In this document: positions 35,123 through 45,436 of the stretch, piece after piece | How the letters are laid out: each line of letters begins with the position of its first letter | Position numbering within the stretch: position 1 is the stretch's first letter | Assembly (NCBI RefSeq): GCF_015694465.1 | Contig: NZ_JADQDO010000005.1 | Span: 186,001 to 250,000, forward strand | Direction: 5' to 3' | From: Microvirga alba | GTDB lineage: Bacteria > Pseudomonadota > Alphaproteobacteria > Rhizobiales > Beijerinckiaceae | DNA: 64,000 nt | Translations under genes and position numbers: made by a program | The notes under the pieces: model-generated | The model's input: the letters and a program-made list of their open reading frames with translations, nothing else | What the model was told of the DNA's origin: nothing | Database searches by the model: none

Positions 35123-36226
35123 ATGAGTCTGCGTTTGGCTTTCGTCTTTGTTCTGATCGGCGCAGTGAGCGCGCTGGCCCAACCGGCACCGAAACCAGCC
35201 GTCTCCACCGTGACGGTCGCGTTGCAACCGATCACCTCTGGCGTCACTTTCAACGGGCGCATCGCGGCAATCGACAAAGTCGACTTACGCGCCCGCGTTT
35301 CAGGCTACTTGCAGGATCAGGCCTTCAAAGACGGTCAGGACGTTAAGACGGGCGAGCTTCTGTTCACCATCGAACCGGACACCTACGAAGCTCAGGTCCA
35401 GCAGCGCAAAGCGGATCTCGTCGCTGCCCAGGCCAAGGCCGAAAATGCGCGCGAGCAACTTGCCCGCGCGGCAGAGCTTCTTCCCCGTCAGACTATTTCT
35501 CAGGCGACCTACGACGACAGACAGGCAGACAAGCGGATCGCGGACGCCAATGTCCTGCAAGCGCAAGCCGCGCTCCAGCAAGCCGAAATCAATCTCGGCT
35601 TCACCAAGATCATGGCGCCCATCGAGGGGCGGATCGGGCGTGCTGCCTTCCAAAGGGGAGCCCTCGTGGGCCCCGATTCCGGTCCGCTTGCCACGATCGT
35701 GAGTCAGGATCCGATCTATGCGCTGTTCCCGGTCAGTCAGAGACTGATGCTCGAGGTACGCCGTCGCATCGAGGAGCGCGGCGAGAAGGGCTTCAAGGCG
35801 GTCGTGCGGCTGCAACTGTCCGATGGATCGACTTATCCGCAAACGGGCACCATCGATTTCACGGATGTAACAGTCGATCAGTCGACAGACACGTTGACGA
35901 TCCGTGCAGTGTTTCCGAACAAGCAGCGCATTCTCGTCGACGGGCAATATGTCCGGGTCCGGGTCGAGGATGAGATACCCGAACAGGCCATTCTCATCCC
36001 GCAACGGGCGCTCCTGAACGATCAGGCGGGCTCGTACGTGTTCGTCGTCGGTCCCGATTCAAAGGTCCTGACCAAGCGCGTTCAGCTCGGAGATTCGAAA
36101 GGGGGCGATGTCGTCGTCACCTCGGGTCTTGAGGTCGGGGACCGCGTCGTGGTCGATGGCATTCAAAAGATCAGGCCGGGTGTCGAGGTGGATGCAGCCC
36201 CTGTCGCCCCGCCCCCGAAGGGATAG
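35123..36226 (+). CDS. RND efflux pump periplasmic adaptor (membrane fusion protein)
   Basis: 367 residues with a signal peptide (cut near SALAQP) and no lipobox. Order of parts: barrel-sandwich half VDLRARVSGYLQDQAFKDGQ (about residues 52-71), lipoyl part LLFTIEPDTYEAQVQQRK, alpha-helical hairpin (about 90-150), GFTKIMAPIEGRIGRAAFQR, then the beta-barrel and membrane-proximal domains with VVVDGIQKIRPGVEV. It links the inner-membrane RND pump to an outer-membrane channel. The pump gene starts 3 bp downstream. No TolC-like gene or local regulator is seen. Confidence 0.93.
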   Translation: MSLRLAFVFVLIGAVSALAQPAPKPAVSTVTVALQPITSGVTFNGRIAAIDKVDLRARVSGYLQDQAFKDGQDVKTGELLFTIEPDTYEAQVQQRKADLVAAQAKAENAREQLARAAELLPRQTISQATYDDRQADKRIADANVLQAQAALQQAEINLGFTKIMAPIEGRIGRAAFQRGALVGPDSGPLATIVSQDPIYALFPVSQRLMLEVRRRIEERGEKGFKAVVRLQLSDGSTYPQTGTIDFTDVTVDQSTDTLTIRAVFPNKQRILVDGQYVRVRVEDEIPEQAILIPQRALLNDQAGSYVFVVGPDSKVLTKRVQLGDSKGGDVVVTSGLEVGDRVVVDGIQKIRPGVEVDAAPVAPPPKG

Positions 36227-36229
36227 GCG

Positions 36230-39200
36230 ATGATCTCCGCCCTCTTCGTCGATCGACCACGGCTCGCCATCGTCATCTCGATCGTCATCACCCTTGCTGG
36301 CCTCATCGCCATCACCCGCATCCCCATCGCCCAGTTCCCGGATATTGTGCCGCCGCAGGTCAGCGTCACGACGATCTATCCGGGTGCGAGCGCTGACGTC
36401 GTCGAAACCACCGTCGCGCAGACGATCGAGGCCCAGGTCAACGGCGTCGACAACATGCTCTACATGCGCTCCGTCAGCGGCAATGACGGCAGCTATACCC
36501 TCAACGTCTATTTCCGGGTCGGCACCAATCCCGACATCAACACCGTCAATGTGCAGAACCGCGTCGCCCTCGCCGAACCCAAGATCCCGAACGAGGTCCG
36601 GCAGCAGGGCCTGAACGTCAAGAAGCAATCACCCGCGCTCCTGCAGTTGGTCGCGCTCTATTCGCCGGACCATGAACGCGACGCCCTGTTCCTGGCCAAT
36701 TACGGCATCATCAACATCATCGACACGCTTGCGCGCGTTCCCGGCGTCGGGCTGGCGTTGCTTTACGGCTCCCAGAACTACAGCATGCGGATCTGGTTCG
36801 AGACCGACACGCTGACGAGCCTCAACATCGCGCCGAGCGATGTCATCCGCGCCATCCAGACCCAGAACGTCCAAGCCGCCGTGGGCCGGCTGGGCGGGCC
36901 GCCCATGCCGAATAATCAGCAGCTCCAGCTCACGCTTCAGACGCAAGGCCGCCTCGCCACGCCCCAGGAATTCGGCAACATCATCATCCGCTCGAACCCG
37001 GATGGATCGGTGGTGCGGGTGCGCGATGTGGCGCAGGTGGAACTCGGGGCGCAATCGAGCGACACCGTCGGACGCCTCAACGGCAGCCCTGCCGCAAATA
37101 TCGGCATCTTCCAGGCTCCGGGCACCAACGCCGTCAATGCGGCCAAGCAAGTGCGCGCGACCCTTGAAAACCTGAAGACCCGCTTCCCCGAGGGCGTCGA
37201 CTACAAGGTCACCTACGACACCACCGTCTTCGTGACGGACACGATCCATCAGGTCATTCGAACCCTCGTCGAGGCCTTCGTGCTCGTGGTCCTCGTGGTG
37301 TTTCTCTTCCTCGGCAGCGTTCGGGCGACGATCATCCCGATGATCGCCGTGCCGGTTTCTCTCATCGGAACCTTCGCGATCCTGCTGGCGCTCGGCTTTT
37401 CGGCCAACACGATCTCTCTTCTGGCCATGGTGCTCGCCATCGGCATCGTCGTGGATGACGCCATCGTCGTCGTGGAGAACGTCGAGCATGTGATGGAGGA
37501 GACCGGCCTACCCGCTCCCGAAGCCACGAAGATCGCCATGGGCCAGATCACGGCCCCGATCATCGCGATCACGTTGGTGCTGCTCTCGGTCTTCGTGCCG
37601 GTCGGCTTCATCCCCGGCATCACGGGCCAGCTCTACAAGCAATTCGCCGTCACCGTATCAGTGGCGATGCTGATCTCCGCTCTCAATGCCCTCACGCTGA
37701 GCCCCGCCCTCTGCTCGATCCTTCTCAAGCAGCGGAGCGGGCATGGGGGCATCATGGGCTATGTCTCGCGCACCATCGACAGGGTGCGCAATGCCTACGG
37801 GAACGCTGTGGCCTGGATCCTCCGGCGCGCCATCCTCGGACTTGTCTTCGTCGGAATGGCGGCCGGTGCCGCGTATCTGTTCGGCAGGCTGACGCCGACC
37901 GGCTTCCTGCCGGAGGAGGATCAGGGCGCATTCTTCGTGGAAGTCCGCCTGCCGGATGGATCGACCATCGGCCGGTCAACCGAGGCGGCCGCAAAAGTCG
38001 AAGACATCGTCAGGGCGTCGCCCGCCGTCGAGGACGTGACGACGATTGTGGGCTACTCCCTTCTCAACGGTATCGCCCAGTCGAACAGCGCCTTCATGAT
38101 CGTGCTCCTGAAGCCGTTCCAGGAACGCATCGCCCCAGCCGCCCATGCCGATGCGCTGATCGCGCAAGTCCGGCGCGAGACTCTCGGTCTGCGAGAGGCC
38201 ATCGCCATTCCTTTCAATCTGCCGGCCATCATCGGCCTGAGCACGACCGGCGGGTTCGAGTTCCAATTGCAGGATCTCCAGGGGCGCTCATCAAACGAAC
38301 TGGCCGCCACCATGCGCGGCTTCGTGGCCACGGCGAACCAGCAACCGGAACTGACCAACGTCTTCAGCACCTTCTCGACGAGCACGCCGCAGCTCTACCT
38401 GAACATCGACCGTGACAAGGCGCAGACTCTCGGCCTTCAGCTCAGCAACATATTCCAGGCGCTCCAGGCGACGCTCGGCGGGTACTACGTCAACGACTTC
38501 AACATTTTCGGCCGCACCTGGCAGGTGATCATCCAAGGCGTGGCGGCGGATCGAATGGATATCGAGGACATCTACCGCATCAATGTCCGCAATGCCGCCG
38601 GCACGATGGTGCCGATGCGGGCCATCGCCGATGTCGAGCCGCGCCTCGGCCCGGCGGCCATCAACCGGTACAACAACTATCGCTCGGCGACGATCAACGG
38701 CTCCCCGGCCCCGGGGCGCTCATCCGGCGAGGCCATCGCCGCCATGGAGCGCATCGCCAAGACCCTGCCCGCCGGCTACGGCTATGAGTGGTCCGGAACA
38801 GCCCTGCAGGAGAAGGAGGCGGCGGGCCAGACGGGGTTCATTCTGGCCCTCGCCGTGCTCTTTGCCTATCTCTTCCTGGTCGGCCTCTACGAGAGCTTTT
38901 CCATCCCCATCAGCGTGCTTCTGTCGGTAACGGTTGGCCTCGCAGGGGCGATGTTCCTTCTCTGGGTGCTCAATCGGCCAAACGACATCTATGCCCAGAT
39001 CGGCATCGTCGTTCTCATCGCCCTGGCGGCGAAGAACGCCATCCTGATCGTCGAGTTCGCGAAGGATCTGCGCGAGAAAGGGGCTCCCATCGAGGAGGCT
39101 GCCGAGCATGGCGCGCGACTGCGTTTCCGCGCTGTGATGATGACGAGCTTCGCCTTCATCCTGGGCCTGATCCCACTTGTGATCGCGCAAGGGGCAGCGG

Positions 39201-39397
39201 CGCTGAGCCGTCGCGGGGTCGGTACGTCGGTCTTCGGCGGCATGCTGGCGGCCTCGCTCCTTGGCATCTTCGTGATCCCGCCGCTCTATGTATTGGTCCA
39301 ACGAACCCGCGAGCGGATCAAAGGCGCTCCGAAACCGCCCCAGCCGGCAGAGCCGGGTTCAGGATCTTCGAAAAACCTGGCGGAACAGCAACACTGA
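36230..39397 (+). CDS. RND multidrug efflux transporter (HAE1 family)
   Basis: 1055 residues, the size of AcrB. Twelve helices in the usual 1 + 5 + 1 + 5 plan with two large periplasmic loops. Motifs: [19 protein letters not shown] at the N-terminus, [33 protein letters not shown] (helix 4 proton-relay Asp residues), [20 protein letters not shown] opening the second half, and [19 protein letters not shown] with the helix 10 lysine. It exports amphiphilic compounds using the proton gradient. It is translationally linked to the adaptor gene (3-bp gap). Substrates cannot be read from the sequence. Confidence 0.96.
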   Translation: MISALFVDRPRLAIVISIVITLAGLIAITRIPIAQFPDIVPPQVSVTTIYPGASADVVETTVAQTIEAQVNGVDNMLYMRSVSGNDGSYTLNVYFRVGTNPDINTVNVQNRVALAEPKIPNEVRQQGLNVKKQSPALLQLVALYSPDHERDALFLANYGIINIIDTLARVPGVGLALLYGSQNYSMRIWFETDTLTSLNIAPSDVIRAIQTQNVQAAVGRLGGPPMPNNQQLQLTLQTQGRLATPQEFGNIIIRSNPDGSVVRVRDVAQVELGAQSSDTVGRLNGSPAANIGIFQAPGTNAVNAAKQVRATLENLKTRFPEGVDYKVTYDTTVFVTDTIHQVIRTLVEAFVLVVLVVFLFLGSVRATIIPMIAVPVSLIGTFAILLALGFSANTISLLAMVLAIGIVVDDAIVVVENVEHVMEETGLPAPEATKIAMGQITAPIIAITLVLLSVFVPVGFIPGITGQLYKQFAVTVSVAMLISALNALTLSPALCSILLKQRSGHGGIMGYVSRTIDRVRNAYGNAVAWILRRAILGLVFVGMAAGAAYLFGRLTPTGFLPEEDQGAFFVEVRLPDGSTIGRSTEAAAKVEDIVRASPAVEDVTTIVGYSLLNGIAQSNSAFMIVLLKPFQERIAPAAHADALIAQVRRETLGLREAIAIPFNLPAIIGLSTTGGFEFQLQDLQGRSSNELAATMRGFVATANQQPELTNVFSTFSTSTPQLYLNIDRDKAQTLGLQLSNIFQALQATLGGYYVNDFNIFGRTWQVIIQGVAADRMDIEDIYRINVRNAAGTMVPMRAIADVEPRLGPAAINRYNNYRSATINGSPAPGRSSGEAIAAMERIAKTLPAGYGYEWSGTALQEKEAAGQTGFILALAVLFAYLFLVGLYESFSIPISVLLSVTVGLAGAMFLLWVLNRPNDIYAQIGIVVLIALAAKNAILIVEFAKDLREKGAPIEEAAEHGARLRFRAVMMTSFAFILGLIPLVIAQGAAALSRRGVGTSVFGGMLAASLLGIFVIPPLYVLVQRTRERIKGAPKPPQPAEPGSGSSKNLAEQQH

Positions 39398-39604
39398 CGG
39401 TGAGATCGGCATCGTGATCGGCGCGATCCCGGTGGAGACCATTCTCCATCTGGTCACGGTGCCGGTCTGCCATAGGTGATGAAGATGAATCCTGGCATCC
39501 CGCTCAGCGTTCGCGCGGGCGCCAGAACGGCCGGCTCCGCCCGCGCGGCGGCGCAACAGGAAGCGGATAGCAGCGATGATGTCGCGAAAGAAAGGAGCTT
39601 TGCC

Positions 39605-40162
39605 ATGGCAACCGTGACCGCTCTCCCTAGGGGGCGAAAATCGCAAGGCCCCTGGTTGCTTGCCGCTGGCGCCTTCGCCATCGTACTCGGGCTTATCGGC
39701 CTCTACTTCACCTTTGGCCTGACCGTGGTCAGTGTGCTTTGGTATGGCGTTCTGCTCCTCACCGCCGGCGTGATGCAGTGCCTCGAGGCTTATGCGATCG
39801 GCTCAACCAACGAGGGCAAGCCTCAACGTGTGCCCGGCATCGTGCTGGGACTGATCTACGCGGCAGCCGGACTATGGGTCATTTTCAACCCGCTCAGGGC
39901 CACGCTCGTTCTGACCCTGGTGCTCGGCGTCGCGTTCATCGCATCGGGAATTCTCAAAGCGTCCTGGTTCTTCTTCGACAAGACCAAACGCTCCAGCGGA
40001 GCCTTGATGCTGGCTGGCGTCGTGTCGCTCATCCTGGGCTCTCTGCTGATCGCCCAATGGCCGCTGTCCGGCGCATGGGCCATCGGACTTCTGGTCTCCT
40101 GCGATCTCCTCGCTCACGGCCTGGCCCTGTCATGGGCTGGCCTGAAGAATACGCGGGCTTGA
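39605..40162 (+). CDS. HdeD family membrane protein
   Basis: 185 residues from ATG 39605, with AAGGAG 7 bp upstream. Six hydrophobic helices in pairs, e.g. GPWLLAAGAFAIVLGLIGLY, GIVLGLIYAAAGLWVIFNP and MLAGVVSLILGSLLIAQWP. This repeated-hairpin pattern is that of HdeD/DUF308, linked in E. coli to acid resistance. The function here is unknown. The gap of about 200 bp after the RND gene makes an independent promoter likely. Confidence 0.85.
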   Translation: MATVTALPRGRKSQGPWLLAAGAFAIVLGLIGLYFTFGLTVVSVLWYGVLLLTAGVMQCLEAYAIGSTNEGKPQRVPGIVLGLIYAAAGLWVIFNPLRATLVLTLVLGVAFIASGILKASWFFFDKTKRSSGALMLAGVVSLILGSLLIAQWPLSGAWAIGLLVSCDLLAHGLALSWAGLKNTRA

Positions 40163-40175
40163 GGGAAGCCCGCGC

Positions 40176-41186
40176 TCAGCCGCCTTTCCGGCCGAAAACA
40201 ACGGCGACCAATTCATAGGAGCGCTTGCGCGCCCCATGATCATGAATCGCGGCGGTGACCATCAACTCGTCGGCTTTCGTCGCCTCGATGAGCGGCGTCA
40301 CCAAAGTCCGCAGCCTCTCAGGCGAGCCGACGAAGAGCCGCGCGCGGTTGCGCTGGATCGCCTCCCTCTCGGACGAGGTGTAGGGATAGGCCAGCGCCTC
40401 CTCAGGACTTGGCAGCGGGCCATACTCGCCGCGCATGCGCCGCAATACGTTGAGATCCGCGCTTGATGCGATCCGCTCGGCCTCTTCATCCGTCTCCGCG
40501 CAGATCGCCGCGACAGTGAGAATGGCATGAGGCTCGCGCCGCCACTCGGAGGGCGTGAAGCCGTTGCGGTAGCTCAGCATTGCATCGGTGGCATCGTGGC
40601 TTGCGAAGTGGTGGGCGAATGCGAAACCCATTCCGAGCTGCGCGGAGAGATGAGAGCTGTAGTCGCTCGAACCCAGCAACCAGATCGGCGGCAGCGGCAC
40701 GCCGGAGGGCATGACCTCGATCTTGCGGAACGGATGCCCCTCTGGAATCCGCCGGTTCTCCAACAACATCAACTCCTGCAAGCGCTCCTGAAAGTCATCG
40801 CGCCCCCTCTCCTCCTGAAAGCGGCGCAAGGCGTAGGAGGTGACGGGGTCCGTTCCGGGCGCGCGTCCGAGGCCGAGATCGATGCGGCCGGGAAAGAGCG
40901 CCTCCAGAAGCTTGAAACGCTCCGCCACCATGAGCGGCGCATGGTTCGGCAGCATGACTCCACCGGACCCGACCCGGATGCGCTCGGTCACAGCGGCGAT
41001 CTGGCCGATCATGATTTCCGGCGCGCCACTGGCGACTGAAGGCAGGTTGTGATGCTCGGCAACCCAATAGCGGGTGTATCCCAGGCCGTCCGCATGGCGG
41101 GCAAGATCAAGGGTGTTTCGTAAGGCTTGAGCGGGTGTTGAGCCGGATGTCACGAAAGACAGGTCGAGGACGGAGATGGGAAGCAT
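40176..41186 (-). CDS. Luciferase-like (LLM class) flavin-dependent oxidoreductase
   Basis: 336 residues from [19 protein letters not shown]; upstream starts at 41261 or 41318 would add a poorly conserved extension. Family marks: [19 protein letters not shown] (about residues 30-48), [38 protein letters not shown] and [20 protein letters not shown]. The sequence is of the E. coli YhbW type, without the residues needed for light. It uses reduced FMN supplied by a separate reductase. The substrate is unknown. It is divergent from an aldo/keto reductase gene. Confidence 0.9.
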   Translation of the reverse strand: MLPISVLDLSFVTSGSTPAQALRNTLDLARHADGLGYTRYWVAEHHNLPSVASGAPEIMIGQIAAVTERIRVGSGGVMLPNHAPLMVAERFKLLEALFPGRIDLGLGRAPGTDPVTSYALRRFQEERGRDDFQERLQELMLLENRRIPEGHPFRKIEVMPSGVPLPPIWLLGSSDYSSHLSAQLGMGFAFAHHFASHDATDAMLSYRNGFTPSEWRREPHAILTVAAICAETDEEAERIASSADLNVLRRMRGEYGPLPSPEEALAYPYTSSEREAIQRNRARLFVGSPERLRTLVTPLIEATKADELMVTAAIHDHGARKRSYELVAVVFGRKGG

Positions 41187-41335
41187 GTCGATGAGGTCCA
41201 GGAGGCTTGCTTGAGCGGGGCGTTGCGAGTCAGCGCGCGTTAGGAAAGGTATAGTAGGCATCGGAAAGCATGGCCCCCATCCTCCGTTGAGAATGGCGGC
41301 CCCGCTACAGATCGGCATCAGATCAGGAGATCACA

Positions 41336-42289
41336 ATGGATAAACGTCGACTTGGCCGTTCGAGCCTCATGGTTTCTCCCCTCTGCCTCGGCGGCAACGT
41401 CTTTGGCTGGACGGTGGATGAGGCGACCTCGTTCAAGATTTTGGACGCCTTTGTGGATGCCGGGCTGAACTTCATCGACACGGCGGACGTGTATTCCATC
41501 TGGGTGCCCGGCAATAAGGGCGGCGAGTCGGAAACCATCATCGGCAAATGGATGAAGGCGCGCGGCAATCGCGACAAGATCATCCTGGCCACCAAAGTCG
41601 GCTCCGAGATGGGCCCGGGCAAGAAAGGCCTGTCGAAGGCCTATATCCGCTCGGCGGTCGAAGCGTCGTTGCAGCGTCTTCATACGGATTACATCGATCT
41701 CTACCAATCCCATCGCGACGATCTGGAAACGCCGCAGCAGGAAACACTGGGCGCGTACGAGGAGTTGATCCGCGATGGAAAAGTGCGGGTCATCGGCGCT
41801 TCGAATTTCAGTGCAGCGCGATTGAAGGAATCGCTCGAGATCAGCGCGGAGCTCGGCCTGCCCCGCTATGAGAGCCTTCAGAACAAATACAACCTCTATG
41901 ACCGCTCCGAATATGAAGCTGAGCTGGAACCTTTGTGCCGCGAAAACGAGATCGGTGCGATCCCCTTTTACGGCCTCGCCAGCGGCTTTCTGACGGGCAA
42001 GTACCGCTCGGAAGCCGATTTCGGAAAGAGCCCTCGCGGGGGCCGGATGGTCGCCTACCTCAACGACCGGGGCCGGCGCATCCTCGCCGCGCTCGATGAG
42101 GTGGCAGGCCGACACAATTCCAATCCCGCCCAGGTCGCCCTCGCCTGGCTTATCGCTCGGCCGGGAATGACGGCCCCCATCGCCAGCGCCACGAGCCTGG
42201 AGCAGTTGAAGGATCTGATCGCATCCACAACGCTTCGTCTTGATGCTGCGGAGATCAATCAGCTCAATGAGGCAAGCGTCGGCGGTTAG
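41336..42289 (+). CDS. Aldo/keto reductase
   Basis: 317 residues, a TIM-barrel NADPH-dependent carbonyl reductase. The catalytic tetrad is visible as FIDTADVYS (Asp and Tyr), ILATKVGSEMG (Lys) and DLYQSHRDD (His). IPFYGLASGFLTGKYRSEAD and the C-terminal IASATSLEQLKDLIAST bind the cofactor. It belongs to the YajO/Tas-like AKR group. Its substrate is unknown. It and the downstream old yellow enzyme are both redox enzymes for carbonyl compounds. Confidence 0.92.
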   Translation: MDKRRLGRSSLMVSPLCLGGNVFGWTVDEATSFKILDAFVDAGLNFIDTADVYSIWVPGNKGGESETIIGKWMKARGNRDKIILATKVGSEMGPGKKGLSKAYIRSAVEASLQRLHTDYIDLYQSHRDDLETPQQETLGAYEELIRDGKVRVIGASNFSAARLKESLEISAELGLPRYESLQNKYNLYDRSEYEAELEPLCRENEIGAIPFYGLASGFLTGKYRSEADFGKSPRGGRMVAYLNDRGRRILAALDEVAGRHNSNPAQVALAWLIARPGMTAPIASATSLEQLKDLIASTTLRLDAAEINQLNEASVGG

Positions 42290-42441
42290 TCCGCTCTGGC
42301 GAACCGCAACGGAGAGGCAGCGTCTTAAAGCGTAGCCATAAGCGGCGCGCATGGCTGCCCCTCCATTGCATCAGGCGCGTGTCTCATTATCTCGTAAAGT
42401 CGGTGCTTTTGAATAATTCACAGCACAAGCGAGGCTTTAAC

Positions 42442-43536
42442 ATGAGTGCAGACCCGAACGTCTTGTTTCAGCCCTTCACCCTTGGCGACCTGACGCTGCC
42501 CAACCGCATCGCGATGGCCCCGCTCACGCGCAACAGGGCCGCCCCCTCGGGACTTGTGCCGCAGGATTTCACCGCCACCTATTACGCCCAGCGCGCCAGC
42601 GCGGGTCTTCTGATCTCCGAAGCAACGCAGATCTCGCAGCAGGGTCAGGGCTACATCAACACACCCGGCATTTATTCGCGCGAGCAGGTCGCCGGCTGGC
42701 GCAAGGTGACGGATGCGGTTCACAAGGTGGGTGGCCGCATCTTCATTCAGCTCTGGCATGTGGGCCGCGTTTCTCACGTGTCTCTGCAACCGAACGGCGC
42801 AGCACCTGTCGCCCCCTCCGCTATTCGCGCCAACACCAAGACATTCCTTGAAAACGGCTTCGTGGATGTGTCAGATCCGCGCGCACTCGACCTGTCCGAA
42901 ATTCCCGGCATCCTGCAGGACTATGAGCAGGCCGCCCGCAACGCCAAGGAAGCGGGCTTCGATGGGGTCGAAATCCATGGCGCGAACGGCTACCTGCTCG
43001 ACCAGTTCATGAAGGACGGCTCGAACAAGCGCAACGACGCCTATGGCGGGTCCATCGAAAACCGCGCCCGTTTGACGGTGGAGGTCATGGAGAGGATCCT
43101 GAAGGTCTGGGACAAGGGCCGGGTCGGCATCCGTCTGTCCCCTGCCGCGGTGAACGACGCCGCGGATACCGATCCGCAAAGCCTGTTCGGTCACGTGGTC
43201 AAGAGGCTGGACGATCTGGGGATCGGCTATATTCACATGATCGAGGGCGCGACCCAGGGCGACCGCCGGGCCGTCAACGTCGATTATGAAGCCCTGCGCC
43301 GCTCCTTCCGCGGCGCGTACATCGCAAATAACGGCTACAACCTTGAGATGGCAGCCGAGGCCATTGCAAGCGGCCGCGCGGATCTGGTGGCGTTTGGGCG
43401 ATTGTTCATCGCTAATCCGGATCTCGTCGAGCGTTTCCGTCTCAATGCACCGCTGAACGAGCCCGACCGCGCCACCTTCTATGGCGGCGACGCCAAGGGT
43501 TACACGGATTATCCGACGCTCCACGAGGCTGCTTGA
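42442..43536 (+). CDS. nemA: Old yellow enzyme-type alkene reductase
   Basis: 364 residues from MSADPNVLFQPFTLGDL; GAGG lies 8 bp upstream and the longer start at 42379 is not needed. OYE marks: PNRIAMAPLTRNRA near residue 20, FIQLWHVGRVSH near 95, and GVEIHGANGYLLDQF near 175, where His and Asn hold the substrate carbonyl, followed by NDAYGGSIENRARL with the proton-donor Tyr region. FMN-dependent and NAD(P)H-dependent reduction of activated C=C bonds, N-ethylmaleimide or nitro compounds is expected. Confidence 0.92.
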   Translation: MSADPNVLFQPFTLGDLTLPNRIAMAPLTRNRAAPSGLVPQDFTATYYAQRASAGLLISEATQISQQGQGYINTPGIYSREQVAGWRKVTDAVHKVGGRIFIQLWHVGRVSHVSLQPNGAAPVAPSAIRANTKTFLENGFVDVSDPRALDLSEIPGILQDYEQAARNAKEAGFDGVEIHGANGYLLDQFMKDGSNKRNDAYGGSIENRARLTVEVMERILKVWDKGRVGIRLSPAAVNDAADTDPQSLFGHVVKRLDDLGIGYIHMIEGATQGDRRAVNVDYEALRRSFRGAYIANNGYNLEMAAEAIASGRADLVAFGRLFIANPDLVERFRLNAPLNEPDRATFYGGDAKGYTDYPTLHEAA

Positions 43537-43597
43537 CCGCCGCCCTGCGGGCCAGTCCATCACGGAATGGGGCGCGCGGTCGGCGTCAATCCGCGCC

Positions 43598-43897
43598 CTA
43601 ACACCCGATGCAGATGCCCCGCTTGATCCGGCGATCGAGCGCATCGTTGTCTCGATTCAATCTATCTTCCCGCGACACACCGGCCGGATTGTCAGGCCGC
43701 TTGCCCGTGCCTGAAACCGGGCCGGGCTTGTTTACGCCTGGCATCCCCTTCATGGGAGTGAGCGGCGGAGGTGTTGTGGTTGGGGGCGCGGCGGGCGACG
43801 GCGCAACTCTACCGGAAGGAACCTCCGACTGCGCCCAGGCGGCCCCTGCGACAAGGCCACCGGCCACGATTGCGGCTGACAAGGCGCGATAACCCAT
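43598..43897 (-). CDS. Small proline-rich secreted protein
   Basis: 99 residues. The signal peptide MGYRALSAAIVAGGLVAGAA is cut near AWAQSE. The mature part is proline- and threonine-rich (PAAPPTTTPPPLTPMKGMPG), then a charged stretch REDRLNRDNDALDRRIKRG and ends in CIGC. No known domain. A CxxC-like ending could bind metal or form disulfides. Predicted from signal peptide and composition only. Confidence 0.55.
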   Translation of the reverse strand: MGYRALSAAIVAGGLVAGAAWAQSEVPSGRVAPSPAAPPTTTPPPLTPMKGMPGVNKPGPVSGTGKRPDNPAGVSREDRLNRDNDALDRRIKRGICIGC

Positions 43898-43955
43898 CAG
43901 TGTCTCCTAGGATTTGCCGTGGGTTAACTCCACGGGACCGGGCTGGTTTCCCCAA

Positions 43956-44510
43956 TCAGCGTCGCCAGATGGTCAAGCTGACGGGAATCGTCGGGTCGAG
44001 AACCTCGCGCGTTCCTGCCCGCAGGCCACCGCCGGACAAAACCTCCTCCGCGTTCGAGCCCTCGTCACAGCGAGAAAACAGCGCCACGCCGCCGGGAATC
44101 CGGGTTCCTTCCGCACGAGACAGGTGAAAGGCGTCGTACCCGATATCCAGGAAGAGATCGAAAACCCGCCGTCCGCCGGGCACTGCGACGCGTCCGCCGT
44201 CCGGCAGAACGGCGCGGATCGCATCGCTCCACGTCACAATCTTCGGATTCCACCACCAGCCATCGGGACGCTGCTCGAGCCCGGTCGATGAGGACGACAG
44301 CACGATGCGAAGACGCCCCTTCGGATTCGGATTGGCCTCGTGCCCGAGCCGCCCGAGCGCTGTCACTGCGGAACCATCGAGTTCCTTTTGGAAATAGGCC
44401 CAATCAGCATCGTTGCGCAGAATGGCGGGCATATGCCCACCGGCATCGGCGATGCGGTCGTCATCCGACACGATGGCATAGCCGTGGATTTCAACCGCCG
44501 CCATGTTCAC
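43956..44510 (-). CDS. Dihydrofolate reductase-like protein (RibD C-terminal superfamily)
   Basis: 184 residues from GTG 44510, which overlaps the aqpZ stop (GTGA), with GAGG upstream; ATG 44504 is an alternative. ALGRLGHEANPNPKGRLRIVLSS and VPGGRRVFDLFLDIGYDAFHL match the cofactor-binding Gly-Gly region and following helix and strand of the DHFR/RibD-C fold. The N-terminal strand EIHGYAIVSDDDRIAD replaces the canonical WxxD segment, so true folate activity is doubtful. It is translationally coupled to aqpZ. Confidence 0.6.
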   Translation of the reverse strand: MNMAAVEIHGYAIVSDDDRIADAGGHMPAILRNDADWAYFQKELDGSAVTALGRLGHEANPNPKGRLRIVLSSSSTGLEQRPDGWWWNPKIVTWSDAIRAVLPDGGRVAVPGGRRVFDLFLDIGYDAFHLSRAEGTRIPGGVALFSRCDEGSNAEEVLSGGGLRAGTREVLDPTIPVSLTIWRR

Positions 44511-45232
44511 GCTACCTCTTTCAGTGCGCGCTCAGAAGTCCACCGGGCCGTCCCGCTCGCGCGATCGACGAGACCAGCCAGCGCACCGCCGATAGCAGGG
44601 GCGAGGATAAACAGCCAGACCTGAGCCAGCGCCTGCCCCCTTACGACGATTGCGGGTCCAAGCGACCGGGCGGGGTTCACGGACAAGCCGGTGACGTTGA
44701 TGAAGGCAAGGTGAAGAATGAAAAGGGTGAGACCGATGGCGAGACCCGCAACGGCGCCGAACTGATCGACCGCGGTGGCGCGCAGGATCGTGAAGACGAA
44801 GATGAAGGTCGCGATCACCTCCACGATGAAGGCTGAGCCGGCTCCGTATCCACCGAGATAATCCGCGCCCCAGCCATTCTGCCCAAGGCCGCTCTTGGCG
44901 AGATCATAGCCGGCGAGCTTGCCGGACAGGAGGCCATACAGAATGAGGGCCCCCGCCAAACCGCCGATCACCTGGGCGATGATATAGCCCGCAGCCTCGC
45001 TCCACGGCATGCGTCCTGCCATCGCGACGCCGACGGTGACGGCCGGGTTGATATGGCAGCCTGATACCGGCCCGATCGTATAAACCATCGCCATGATGCT
45101 CAGCCCGAAGGCCAAACCGACCGGAACGATGCCGAGGGGGAAACTCGGACCGTAGCCACCGATGACGATTGCTCCGCACCCGATAAGAACCAGAATGGCG
45201 GTACCGAACGCTTCGGCCACAAACTTCGACAT
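44507..45232 (-). CDS. aqpZ: Aquaporin Z
   Basis: 241 residues with six helices and the two NPA half-helices: SGCHINPAVTVGVAMAGRMP and VTGLSVNPARSLGPAIVVRG. FGTAILVLIGCGAIVIGG opens the protein as in AqpZ. The arginine after the second NPA and the small residues of the filter fit a water channel rather than a glycerol facilitator. It overlaps the DHFR-like gene by 4 bp. Confidence 0.95.
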   Translation of the reverse strand: MSKFVAEAFGTAILVLIGCGAIVIGGYGPSFPLGIVPVGLAFGLSIMAMVYTIGPVSGCHINPAVTVGVAMAGRMPWSEAAGYIIAQVIGGLAGALILYGLLSGKLAGYDLAKSGLGQNGWGADYLGGYGAGSAFIVEVIATFIFVFTILRATAVDQFGAVAGLAIGLTLFILHLAFINVTGLSVNPARSLGPAIVVRGQALAQVWLFILAPAIGGALAGLVDRASGTARWTSERALKEVA

Positions 45233-45436
45233 GCGCGCCTCCTCGATGGATCATCGGCCTATACATAGGACGGTCAGGTGGCCCGGAAATCGGCAGTTTT
45301 CCCAATATTCCCACCGCAGCGCCCGCAGACGCGGCATGGTCGATGGCGCTCGGCTTCAACAAGAACAGTACGAAAGCCTTGCCAGCTCTCGACGAAAATC
45401 CGATGAAGCGGGTGGATCTTATGTGAGACGACCGTG

